IMG/VR virus record: IMGVR_UViG_3300040802_000002
Span: 1-30,553 of that record
Source: a virus
Direction: 5' to 3' (one strand)
DNA length: 30,553 nt
Under the pieces are notes generated by a model. The model ran no database searches, was not told where the DNA came from, and saw only the letters and a list, made by a program, of their open reading frames with translations. Each line of letters opens with the position of its first letter. Position 1 is the stretch's first letter. The position numbers and the translations under genes were made by a program. This document shows positions 14,817 through 20,474 of this stretch, one piece after another.

Positions 14817-15218
14817 ATGAACGAAACACAGAAAGAGAGGTTGCAACACCTCGCAAAAGAGAACGGTCTGACAAAAGACCACTTCTTCAAAAGCCCTCAA
14901 GGGTTCGTAATTATAACCCGACAAGGCATTGAGCGAATCCAAGCGCACAAGGGAATCCGAGTTAGGTATGAGATGGTACACCTGACAGACGACTGCAAGT
15001 TCGTGGTCATCAAAGCCATTGGCGAAATGTCCAACGGTCAGGGTCTACCCGTTCAAATGGAAACCTTCGGGGAATCGGCACCAGCTAACACGCGCCAAAC
15101 CTATCCAGTAGCGATGGCGGAGAAACGCGCACTATCAAGAGTAGTGTTAAAACTGTCAGGACTTTACGAAGTTGGCGTATTTGGAGAAGATGAATCTGAT
15201 GACTTTAAACGAGCGTAA
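14817..15218 (+). CDS. Conserved phage protein, probable recombination partner of YqaJ
   Basis: 133 aa. The C-terminal half contains FGESAPANTRQTYPVAMAEK followed by RALSRVVLKLSGLYE and GVFGEDE, a conserved block I recognise from phage proteins encoded just upstream of YqaJ-type exonucleases. This context suggests a role in single-strand annealing or DNA recombination, but no RecT, ERF or Rad52 motif can be shown by eye. It is followed one base after its stop by the exonuclease start and shares the AACAGAAC leader. Confidence 0.5.
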   Translation: MNETQKERLQHLAKENGLTKDHFFKSPQGFVIITRQGIERIQAHKGIRVRYEMVHLTDDCKFVVIKAIGEMSNGQGLPVQMETFGESAPANTRQTYPVAMAEKRALSRVVLKLSGLYEVGVFGEDESDDFKRA

Positions 15219-15219
15219 G

Positions 15220-15849
15220 ATGGAAGATATATTCGAAGCAATCAGCAACACTCAGCAGAGGTCGGAGGAATGGCACGCGCAAAGGTTAGGGAAGTTTACG
15301 GCTTCCCGCTTTGGCGACCTTATGACCAACGGACGAAAGAAAGACGAGGTACTTGGGCAGACAGCTATCAGCTACATCTACGAGAAGGCTGCAGAATTAC
15401 TGACAGGGCAAAGAACCGAAATCTTCGGCAAGGCGTTAGACTGGGGCAATGAGTACGAACCAATCTGCAAAACGTATTACTCAGAATTGAAAGGCGTAAC
15501 CATTGAAGAGATGCCGTTCGTTGAGATAAACGAATACTCAGGGGCTTCGCCCGATGGTATGGTAGATGGCGAACTGATAGAAATCAAATGCCCGTACAAC
15601 ACAGCAAACCACCTCAAGACCGCTTTCGAGGGTTACATCGACCCGAAGTATGTGTGGCAGATGCAAGGGCAAATGCTGGCAACTGGAGCAACGGCTTGTC
15701 GGTTTATTTCATTCGACCCACGCATTCAAGACGAACGCTTCAAACTCATCGAGATTCGAGTCGAGCAAGACCTTGAGATGCAAGAACAACTCCGCGAACG
15801 GTTAGCGTTTGCAAATGATTATCTTAGTAACCTTTTAAACTCTAAATAA
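15220..15849 (+). CDS. YqaJ-type viral recombinase (lambda exonuclease family)
   Basis: 209 aa from the ATG at 15220; a TTG at 15172 would overlap the previous gene by 47 bases. Motifs of the YqaJ/lambda-exo nuclease: QRSEEWHAQRLGKFTASRFG (residues 13-32), GNEYEP (E78, E80), the active-site SPDG (D112) and ELIEIKCPY with E121-x-K123. The enzyme degrades one strand of duplex ends for annealing-type recombination or genome concatemer processing. Neighbours: a conserved partner protein, an SSB-like protein and NinG. Confidence 0.9.
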   Translation: MEDIFEAISNTQQRSEEWHAQRLGKFTASRFGDLMTNGRKKDEVLGQTAISYIYEKAAELLTGQRTEIFGKALDWGNEYEPICKTYYSELKGVTIEEMPFVEINEYSGASPDGMVDGELIEIKCPYNTANHLKTAFEGYIDPKYVWQMQGQMLATGATACRFISFDPRIQDERFKLIEIRVEQDLEMQEQLRERLAFANDYLSNLLNSK

Positions 15850-16139
15850 TGGAAAGTAAAGTAGTATTCGTGGACGGCTTGAACGTCTACACACCATCAA
15901 CCAACGCTCCTGACTGGGTGAAAGCTGACATGGTTCTGAACCCGACCAAGCTAATCAAGTGGCTACAGGAAAACGACCAGTACCTCAAAGAAGGTAAACA
16001 TGGTCTTGAGGTTCGACTACAAGTAAAGCAGTCAGCACAGGGCAAGTTATACGCAAGCGTTGACACCTACGAGCCGAAGTTGAAAGCGGAGGTAACTGCC
16101 AAAGCGGTAACGGTAGACGATGGCGACCTCCCGTTCTAA
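15849..16139 (+). CDS. SSB-like protein with acidic C-terminal tip
   Basis: 96 aa. The C-terminus DDGDLPF matches the acidic, Phe-ending tip of bacterial SSB (DDDIPF) that recruits recombination and replication proteins. The body (LEVRLQVKQSAQGKLYASVD, then TYEPK) is beta-rich, but an OB fold cannot be demonstrated by eye. It sits between the YqaJ exonuclease (one-base overlap) and NinG (20-base overlap), a fitting place for a ssDNA-binding protein. Not a canonical SSB by length or sequence. Confidence 0.5.
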   Translation: MESKVVFVDGLNVYTPSTNAPDWVKADMVLNPTKLIKWLQENDQYLKEGKHGLEVRLQVKQSAQGKLYASVDTYEPKLKAEVTAKAVTVDDGDLPF

Positions 16140-16509
16140 GGTAGTAAAAGATTTAGATGCCGCCTTCAGCCGTTACATTCGGTTGAGGGCGGTTAATCTT
16201 GACGGCTTTGTAGAGTGCTACACTTGCGGACGTTCCTACGAATGGAAGAAGATTCAATGCGGACACTTTATGAGCCGCGCACGTTACGCTACGAGATGGC
16301 ACGAAGATAACTGCCGACCGCAATGCTACGGATGCAACGTGATGCAACAAGGTCGCCAATACGACTTTGGCATTAACTTAGACCGAGAACGCGAAGGGTT
16401 GGCTGAAGAGATGCACCAGCTTAGCTTAACGACCGTAAAGTTTGCAACGTGGGAACTGGAGGAGATGCTCAAAGAGTATAAACAGAAGGTCAAATCCTTA
16501 GAATCCTAA
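16120..16509 (+). CDS. ninG: NinG/Rap-like recombination nuclease
   Basis: 129 aa. NinG pattern: YIRLRA (19-24), CYTCGRSYEWKKIQCGHFMS with C33, C36, C47 and H49, then ATRWHEDNCRPQCYGCN with C65, C69 and C72. These residues form the zinc-binding/HNH-like core of lambda NinG (Rap), a branched-DNA nuclease of the Red pathway. It follows the SSB-like and exonuclease genes. A weak hairpin/T-run and a promoter follow. Symbol is by family, not strain homology. Confidence 0.85.
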   Translation: MATSRSKVVKDLDAAFSRYIRLRAVNLDGFVECYTCGRSYEWKKIQCGHFMSRARYATRWHEDNCRPQCYGCNVMQQGRQYDFGINLDREREGLAEEMHQLSLTTVKFATWELEEMLKEYKQKVKSLES

Positions 16510-16516
16510 ACTTCCT

Positions 16517-16540
16517 AAACATCCTGAGTGTGTTTTTTTT
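16517..16540 (+). terminator. Weak terminator
   Basis: AAACA (16517-16521) can pair with TGTTT (16531-16535) across a 9-base loop, followed by a run of eight T residues ending at 16540. It mirrors the T-run before the promoter at 14281 and precedes the similar promoter at 16543. Confidence 0.4.
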
Positions 16541-16542
16541 GC

Positions 16543-16580
16543 CTAAATGTTTTGGATATTCAAAAGTTATTTAGATATTG
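16543..16580 (+). promoter_or_regulatory. Candidate promoter P2, paralogue of P1
   Basis: CTAAATGTTTTGGATATTC (16543-16561) then AAAAG repeats the P1 block with two changes. TTTG at 16551-16554 is a good -33 box; TTAGATATTG (16571-16580) is a degenerate -7 box. Drives the regulator operon beginning at 16632. Confidence 0.55.
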
Positions 16581-16597
16581 CACCAATCAAACGGGGG

Positions 16598-16616
16598 TCG
16601 CGCATCCGTAACGCGA
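16598..16616 (+). promoter_or_regulatory. Stem-loop in mRNA leader
   Basis: TCGCG (16598-16602) and CGCGA (16612-16616) form a perfect stem around a 9-base loop, directly after ACGGGGG (16591-16597) and 15 bases before the ATG at 16632. It corresponds in place to the GC-rich stem-loop at 14499-14524. Confidence 0.4.
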
Positions 16617-16631
16617 GAAAAAACAAGAACA

Positions 16632-16799
16632 ATGATAGACGATTTTAGATGGACTTACAGAGAGTGCTGCGGAAAGCGAATAAGGGAGTGCGATGACTGC
16701 GACTGCAACTACTGCGAGGACTGCGGAGAAGTAACCATCAACGAAACCAAATGTGAAACCTGTTTAGATTATTACCATGCTGAACATTATCAAGATTGA
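16632..16799 (+). CDS. Cys-rich zinc-ribbon-like small protein
   Basis: 55 aa from the ATG at 16632, with the leader aaacaagaacaATG. Eleven Cys in the stretch 11-44 (ECCGKRIRECDDCDCNYCED, then CGE...KCETC), arranged mostly as CxxC pairs, suggest one or two zinc sites. Small zinc proteins of this type are common early phage gene products and may bind nucleic acid or host proteins. No named family. Confidence 0.55.
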   Translation: MIDDFRWTYRECCGKRIRECDDCDCNYCEDCGEVTINETKCETCLDYYHAEHYQD

Positions 16800-16956
16800 C
16801 GAAGTGATAGCGGAGGCGAACGCCAAGAAGATAACCGCTTACCGAATAGCCAAAGACACGGGGCTATCAACTCAAACCGTGTACGCTTACTTCGCTGGCG
16901 ACAAGGTCAGCGTAAGAACTCAGGAAACAATTATTAACTACATAAACAAACAATGA
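16777..16956 (+). CDS. Helix-turn-helix DNA-binding protein (XRE/Cro-like)
   Basis: 59 aa. Classical helix-turn-helix: ITAYRIAKDTGLSTQTVYAY (residues 19-38) with the conserved A, G and TVY positions, followed by SVRTQETIINYIN. The size matches Cro-type repressors. It overlaps the upstream Cys-rich gene by 23 bases and the next gene by four (ATGA), so it is translationally coupled. It may regulate the phage promoters in this region, e.g. P1 and P2. No integrase or CI partner is present. Confidence 0.7.
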   Translation: MLNIIKIDEVIAEANAKKITAYRIAKDTGLSTQTVYAYFAGDKVSVRTQETIINYINKQ

Positions 16957-17351
16957 AAAAGACAACAATCAAGTACGCGGCAATGCTGCAAGAAGTGAAA
17001 GAAGCTTGCAAAAATAACGAGCGAATCGTTGGCAAAGAACTCGGAGCTAAGTACAAAGCAACGAACAACATGATATGCAGCTTAAAAAGAATAGGATGGA
17101 TTGAAAAGGTTGGAACTGCGAAGTACAAATGGACAAGAGGAGAAGTAACCTTAGGTATGGCTACTCAGTTGGCAGACTTTATGAACGAGCAGACCAACGG
17201 CAAGCGACCAACAAAAGAACCGCAGCTAAAGGTTGATTTCAAAGAACCGAAGGCGCAACCGAAGGCGAATAAGACAAATAAAATTGAATCAGTAAAGACA
17301 GAAACTACTTCTTGGTTTTGGGGACTTTACACAAAGACCGTGAAAGGATGA
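16953..17351 (+). CDS. Small basic protein of unknown function
   Basis: 132 aa, basic. Residues about 10-60 look like a winged-helix-type domain (MLQEVKEACKNNERIVGKEL, ...MICSLKRIGWIEKVGTAKYKW); residues about 80-115 are a Lys/Pro/Glu-rich linker; the C-terminus ends in SWFWGLYTKTVKG, a hydrophobic tail that could be a protein-binding peptide. Overlaps both neighbours by four bases. A regulatory or replication accessory role is inferred from the operon. Confidence 0.5.
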   Translation: MKKTTIKYAAMLQEVKEACKNNERIVGKELGAKYKATNNMICSLKRIGWIEKVGTAKYKWTRGEVTLGMATQLADFMNEQTNGKRPTKEPQLKVDFKEPKAQPKANKTNKIESVKTETTSWFWGLYTKTVKG

Positions 17352-17656
17352 ACTATTACAACACGAACAACGAAGTTGGGACAGAGCTCAAGAAGTCCCA
17401 AGAGAAAGCGAAAAGTCAGGACGAACTTGTCTTGATTTACTTCCGAAACCATGACCAGCTCGGAGTAACGCCTGAGAGGGTTCTGCGACACTTCAGAATA
17501 ATGGAGCCGTTATCATCTGACAGATGGGCAAACACTCCTATTACTTCCATAAGAAGGTCCTTTTCGAACCTCCACAAGAAGGGCTTAATCGAGAAGGCTG
17601 GCTACAAGATAGAAGGAGATTTCGGTAAACAAATAAACGTATGGAGATGCAAGTAA
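17348..17656 (+). CDS. Winged-helix-like protein of unknown function
   Basis: 102 aa from the ATG at 17348 (ATGA overlap with the previous gene). Residues about 25-90 resemble a winged helix: LVLIYFRNHDQLGVTPERVL, TPITSIRRSFSNLHKKGLIE and a wing YKIEGDFGKQINVWRCK. Proteins of this form in Bacteroidetes phages precede replication genes. Probably a DNA-binding regulator or replication factor; no name can be given. Confidence 0.5.
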   Translation: MNYYNTNNEVGTELKKSQEKAKSQDELVLIYFRNHDQLGVTPERVLRHFRIMEPLSSDRWANTPITSIRRSFSNLHKKGLIEKAGYKIEGDFGKQINVWRCK

Positions 17657-18084
17657 TACGACTATCACAAAGCCTAAAGGAGCAGCTAATTAACATCATC
17701 GACCTACATCAAGGTTACTTCGGGGAGGATTGCCAAACGCTACTAGCTGCAATTCAAGGAGTTTACTGCGAGAAGCACATCGACAAAAGTTGCAAAGACA
17801 TCATTAACAGAGTTGAGCAAGCTACAGGCATCGGCTATTCAGCGATGAAAGCACGGACACGAATGAGGAATGTAACCATTGCTCGGCAGTACGCTATCTA
17901 CAGAGTGCATCGGGAGTTATACGGAAGCGGGTACTCTTTGCAAGACATTGGCAAGATGTTCTACCGAGACCACTCAACGGTGCTGTATTCCATCAAGACG
18001 ATGAGGCACGCTCTTCAAGTTCAAGACAAGTTAGTTAAATCAATTCACACGAAATATGGAGAACTGGAAAGTGAGGGTGCTTGA
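17641..18084 (+). CDS. DnaA domain IV-like DNA-binding protein
   Basis: 147 aa from the ATG at 17641 (a second ATG lies at 17647). Residues about 75-130 match the DnaA C-terminal DNA-binding domain: ARQYAIYRVHRELYGSGYSL, QDIGKMFYRDHSTVLYSIKT, with DHSTVLYSI equivalent to the DnaA signature DHTTVLHAI. The AAA+ domain of DnaA is absent. It could bind DnaA boxes to recruit or block host DnaA, or act as a transcription factor. It overlaps the previous gene and precedes the replication block. Confidence 0.8.
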   Translation: MEMQVIRLSQSLKEQLINIIDLHQGYFGEDCQTLLAAIQGVYCEKHIDKSCKDIINRVEQATGIGYSAMKARTRMRNVTIARQYAIYRVHRELYGSGYSLQDIGKMFYRDHSTVLYSIKTMRHALQVQDKLVKSIHTKYGELESEGA

Positions 18085-18145
18085 TTTCATTATGTGGAAT
18101 CTTGGCTATGAACGAGAAAAATGATTTCCAAGTGGAACAATTTTG

Positions 18146-18153
18146 TATATTTG
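18146..18153 (+). promoter_or_regulatory. Candidate promoter -7 box
   Basis: TATATTTG at 18146-18153 is a full match to TAnnTTTG and is identical to the P1 box. A TTTC at 18125-18128 lies 17 bases upstream as a possible -33 box. It faces the structured region that ends in the T-run at 18286. Confidence 0.55.
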
Positions 18154-18159
18154 CTACTT

Positions 18160-18294
18160 ACTAATGAACGCCTGACAAGTGTTTATCTGAAACTCGAAGA
18201 AATGAAGAAACTACTTTACGGGGTTAAAACAAACGGACGGCTACTTCGAGGGCTGAACGGGAGGGGCGCAGTCAACGCCAACCCCTTTTTTTTT
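18160..18294 (+). ncRNA. Candidate structured RNA or long leader ending in a terminator
   Basis: Between the -7 box and the nine-T run there is no convincing gene. GGGGTT (18220-18225) can pair with AACCCC (18280-18285), enclosing an inner stem GGCG (18265-18268) / CGCC (18276-18279) and the GC-rich stretch between. The transcript would be about 130 nt. It could be a small RNA or an attenuator in front of the HNH/replication genes. The 5' end is inferred, and a leaky terminator is equally possible. Confidence 0.4.
18263..18294 (+). terminator. Terminator with nine-T tract
   Basis: GGCG (18265-18268) / CGCC (18276-18279) hairpin inside a longer GGGGTT/AACCCC pairing, immediately followed by nine T (18286-18294). 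The HNH gene begins five bases later. Confidence 0.6.
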
Positions 18295-18298
18295 CAAA

Positions 18299-18757
18299 AT
18301 GCCAAGAACTAAAAATGCTATACTTGATGATATATTAAAAATCAAGTGGGATATAGACGATTCTTACGGTCAGTCATACCTGACTTATAATAACCAATTG
18401 AAGTATTGTGATTTACTTAGAGAAGGTAGTACATTACAAGTTTTTACTGACCACGAATACATTGTTTTAAGAACAATATTTGATACAGGTGTTCGTCATC
18501 TATCAGAACTCAAAGCACATTTAAGAAATCAGCCAAGACGAGATGCTCAGGCATTTATTGGCAAAAAGAACATTAGACTATGGCTATTTAAAAGAGACGG
18601 CTGGAGGTGTTTGTGTTGTGGTTCTAATAAGAAATTGACTGCTGACCATATTGTACCAGTAAACAAGGGTGGAAATAACACACTTAGCAACTTGCAAACT
18701 TTATGCGCAAGTTGTAATTCAAGAAAGAGTGATTCATTTATAGATTACAGAATATGA
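18299..18757 (+). CDS. HNH endonuclease
   Basis: 152 aa. The C-terminal half is a clear HNH nuclease: CLCCGSNKKLTADHIVPVNK then GGNNTLSNLQTLCASCNSRK, with two CxxC pairs, the DH of the first HNH block, and N/H positions following. N-terminal half (about 1-95) is not recognised. Composition is low GC (32% in bases 18301-18400) compared with its neighbours, which with its position inserted behind a terminator suggests a mobile or homing-type gene. It overlaps the next start by four bases. Confidence 0.8.
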   Translation: MPRTKNAILDDILKIKWDIDDSYGQSYLTYNNQLKYCDLLREGSTLQVFTDHEYIVLRTIFDTGVRHLSELKAHLRNQPRRDAQAFIGKKNIRLWLFKRDGWRCLCCGSNKKLTADHIVPVNKGGNNTLSNLQTLCASCNSRKSDSFIDYRI

Positions 18758-19410
18758 GCGGCTACGACTTATCACGAAACTGGTTTGATTGGTGCTTCGA
18801 GAATCCTGAGAAGATAAAACCAAACCACACGGCTCTATATTTCTTTGCGGTTGAACATTGCAACCGATTAGGCTGGAAGAAGAAGTACGGAATGCCGACC
18901 ACGATGGCAATGGAAGCTATCGGAATCAAGTCTTACAATACTTACATCAACACTTTAAACGACCTTGTGGAATGGGGCTTTATTTCAATGGTTCAAAGGT
19001 CAAAGAATCAATACTCTGCTAACATAGTTGCCCTATCAAATTTTGACAAAGCACTTGACAAAGCACTTGACAAAGCATTGATAAAGCACGGGACAAAGCA
19101 AAGTGAAAGCATTGATAGTATAGATAAACAAGAAACAAGTAAACCAATAAACAAGGAACAAGCACCACCATCGCTTGAAGAAGTAATTTCGTACTTTGAT
19201 GAGAACGGTTACACTAAGGAATCAGCTACCAAGATGTTTGAATATTACGAGGAAAGCAGAAAGCCTCGCGGAATAGTTTGGAAGGATGGCAGAGGCAACA
19301 CCGTAAAGAATTGGAAACAGAAAGCCCGAAGCATTTGGTTTAAAGACGATAATCTCAAGAAGAACCAGCAGTATGATTTTAAGAACTTTGAAAACGTAGA
19401 ATACCCATGA
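18754..19410 (+). CDS. Replication initiator-like protein (winged helix, phage O-like)
   Basis: 218 aa. The N-terminal about 95 residues (YDLSRNWFDWCFENPEKIKP, then NHTALYFFAVEHCNRLGW, TYINTLNDLVEWGFI) form the winged-helix domain of replication initiator proteins in Bacteroidetes phages. The middle holds three DKAL repeats and an acidic Ser/Lys linker; the C-terminal part contains a folded helical segment (about 140-215, FDENGYTKESATKMFEYYEE and KARSIWFKDDN) typical of helicase or loader-interacting regions. It directly precedes a DnaC-like loader, an O/P-like arrangement. Confidence 0.75.
   Translation: MSGYDLSRNWFDWCFENPEKIKPNHTALYFFAVEHCNRLGWKKKYGMPTTMAMEAIGIKSYNTYINTLNDLVEWGFISMVQRSKNQYSANIVALSNFDKALDKALDKALIKHGTKQSESIDSIDKQETSKPINKEQAPPSLEEVISYFDENGYTKESATKMFEYYEESRKPRGIVWKDGRGNTVKNWKQKARSIWFKDDNLKKNQQYDFKNFENVEYP
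19045..19103 (+). repeat. Iteron-like 12-bp tandem repeats, candidate origin
   Basis: GACAAAGCACTT occurs at 19045 and 19057, followed by GACAAAGCATTG (19069), ATAAAGCACG (19081) and GACAAAGCAAAG (19092). They lie inside the initiator gene and are followed by an A/T-rich stretch (19104-19160). This is the layout of lambda-type origins embedded in O, but the repeats also encode DKAL, so protein selection could explain part of it. Confidence 0.45.
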
Positions 19411-20051
19411 GAATAGACGACTACATTAGCAGAATTGAGAAGGGGCAAGATGCTCGTTACCAGCTTCGAAAGTACGAAGAGCATAATTTTGAAACCGCAC
19501 GGCTCGCATTTGAAAAGTGCTGCCGATATGTTCTTCCGAAGTGGCAAGACAAGCACCCTGAGTTAACTGACCAAATTGTGAGATACGCTCTTCAGTTGGA
19601 CTCCTTCAACGGGGACACCGACAAAGGTTTAATTCTGATGGGTTCTACTGGTGTCGGGAAAACGGTTTATTTGAAATCTCTGAGTTTATTTATGGGCTAC
19701 GCTCAGAAGTTCAAGTTCAAGATTTACACGGGGTTTGAAATGGAGCGGATATATCAAGCAGAAGGCGAGGACTTGTTCAGTTTAGAAACAGCAATGAAAT
19801 CCAAGATGTTCGCCATTGATGACATCGGAGAAGAGCATACGACAATTAAACGCTACGGCACTGAGATAAATGTCGGAGTTGATGCGTTGACACAGCGACA
19901 CCAGCTATACACGAACAAGGGTTACCTTACCTTTGCTACTACCAACCTCAACGCTGAGATGATTGGCAAGAAGTACGGCAAGCGAATCGAATCACGTATC
20001 TACGAGATGTTTAATTTTATCGGTGTAAAAGGAGAAGATTTAAGGAAATGA
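19407..20051 (+). CDS. DnaC-like helicase loader ATPase
   Basis: 214 aa. AAA+ motifs: Walker A GSTGVGKT (79-86), Walker B MFAIDDIGEE (134-143), sensor I LTFATTN (174-180) and a candidate arginine finger region KRIESRIYEMF (192-202). An N-terminal helical part (1-60) has two Cys (C38, C39) but no zinc cluster. Loads the replicative helicase at the origin. It overlaps the initiator gene by four bases and the following gene by four. No phage helicase gene is visible, so it would load the host DnaB. Confidence 0.85.
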   Translation: MRIDDYISRIEKGQDARYQLRKYEEHNFETARLAFEKCCRYVLPKWQDKHPELTDQIVRYALQLDSFNGDTDKGLILMGSTGVGKTVYLKSLSLFMGYAQKFKFKIYTGFEMERIYQAEGEDLFSLETAMKSKMFAIDDIGEEHTTIKRYGTEINVGVDALTQRHQLYTNKGYLTFATTNLNAEMIGKKYGKRIESRIYEMFNFIGVKGEDLRK

Positions 20052-20305
20052 AAGAGTACAAAACAACGATCAAAACAATGGTGTACGGGCAGTTATTCGT
20101 TTACGCACTGGACGAAATGCGAGGAAGTAACCATTTCAAGCAGCAGCTAAAAGCAAAGGGTAACTCGTTTCAGAAGGAAGTGGAGAAGTTCCTTAACACA
20201 GCTTACGGAGGTGGCAATACTGACCTGACGATAATCGAACTTTTAGAACATTGTCAGAACAAGATTGACGAGATAATAGAGAACGAGGTAACTTTTGTAG
20301 AATAA
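20048..20305 (+). CDS. Small protein of unknown function
   Basis: 85 aa, helical, starting MKEYKTTIKTMVYGQLFVYA and ending in an acidic tail (DEIIENEVTFVE). It overlaps the helicase loader by four bases, so it belongs to the replication operon. No family recognised; by position a replication accessory protein. Confidence 0.5.
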   Translation: MKEYKTTIKTMVYGQLFVYALDEMRGSNHFKQQLKAKGNSFQKEVEKFLNTAYGGGNTDLTIIELLEHCQNKIDEIIENEVTFVE

Positions 20306-20342
20306 TGCTTTAGATGGCAAGAAGTAGTTTTATTTTATTGTG

Positions 20343-20390
20343 TACAACGTCCAGCTAAAGAATCGTGCAGTGTTCTTTAGCTTAGTTGTA
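20343..20390. promoter_or_regulatory. Long dyad (10-bp perfect stem plus outer 6 bp)
   Basis: AGCTAAAGAA (20353-20362) and TTCTTTAGCT (20373-20382) are perfectly complementary around a 10-base loop, and TACAAC (20343-20348) with GTTGTA (20385-20390) extends it. There is no T-run, so it is less likely a terminator than an operator or a structured RNA end. The region 20306-20474 holds no gene. Confidence 0.55.
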
Positions 20391-20392
20391 AG

Positions 20393-20439
20393 ATTTACGG
20401 GGTTAATTTAAATGAAAGCCGTAACATTTACGGGGTTAA
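20393..20439 (+). repeat. Direct repeats ATTTACGGGGTTAA, 33 bp apart
   Basis: Two identical 14-bp copies at 20393-20406 and 20426-20439, start to start 33 bp (about three helical turns). TTTACGGGGTTAA recurs at 18215-18227, and ACGGGGTAA at 14332 and 14499. Placed upstream of the sigma-like gene, they look like binding sites for a phage or host regulator. Confidence 0.6.
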
Positions 20440-20461
20440 CTCAACGTTTAAAATAAATCAC

Positions 20462-20469
20462 TACATTTA
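20462..20469 (+). promoter_or_regulatory. Candidate -7 box upstream of sigma-like gene
   Basis: TACATTTA (20462-20469) followed by AGCC parallels TATATTTG-AGCC of P1. The GTG start at 20475 lies only five bases downstream, so the transcript may be leaderless. No clear -33 box. Confidence 0.4.
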
Positions 20470-20474
20470 AGCCC

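Noticed and set aside
15172-15219. TTG start upstream of the YqaJ exonuclease
   Set aside because: It would overlap the previous gene by 47 bases; the ATG at 15220 follows the stop directly and begins just before the conserved domain.
18056-18124. 22-codon frame MENWKVRVLDFIMWNLGYER... after the DnaA-like gene
   Set aside because: It overlaps the DnaA-like gene and has no family or leader motif; it could be a short coupled peptide, but the evidence is too thin.
18121-18312. 63-codon frame starting at an ATG at 18121
   Set aside because: It runs through the TATATTTG box, the structured region and the T-run, and overlaps the HNH start; its end (NPFFFQN) is only the translated T-run.
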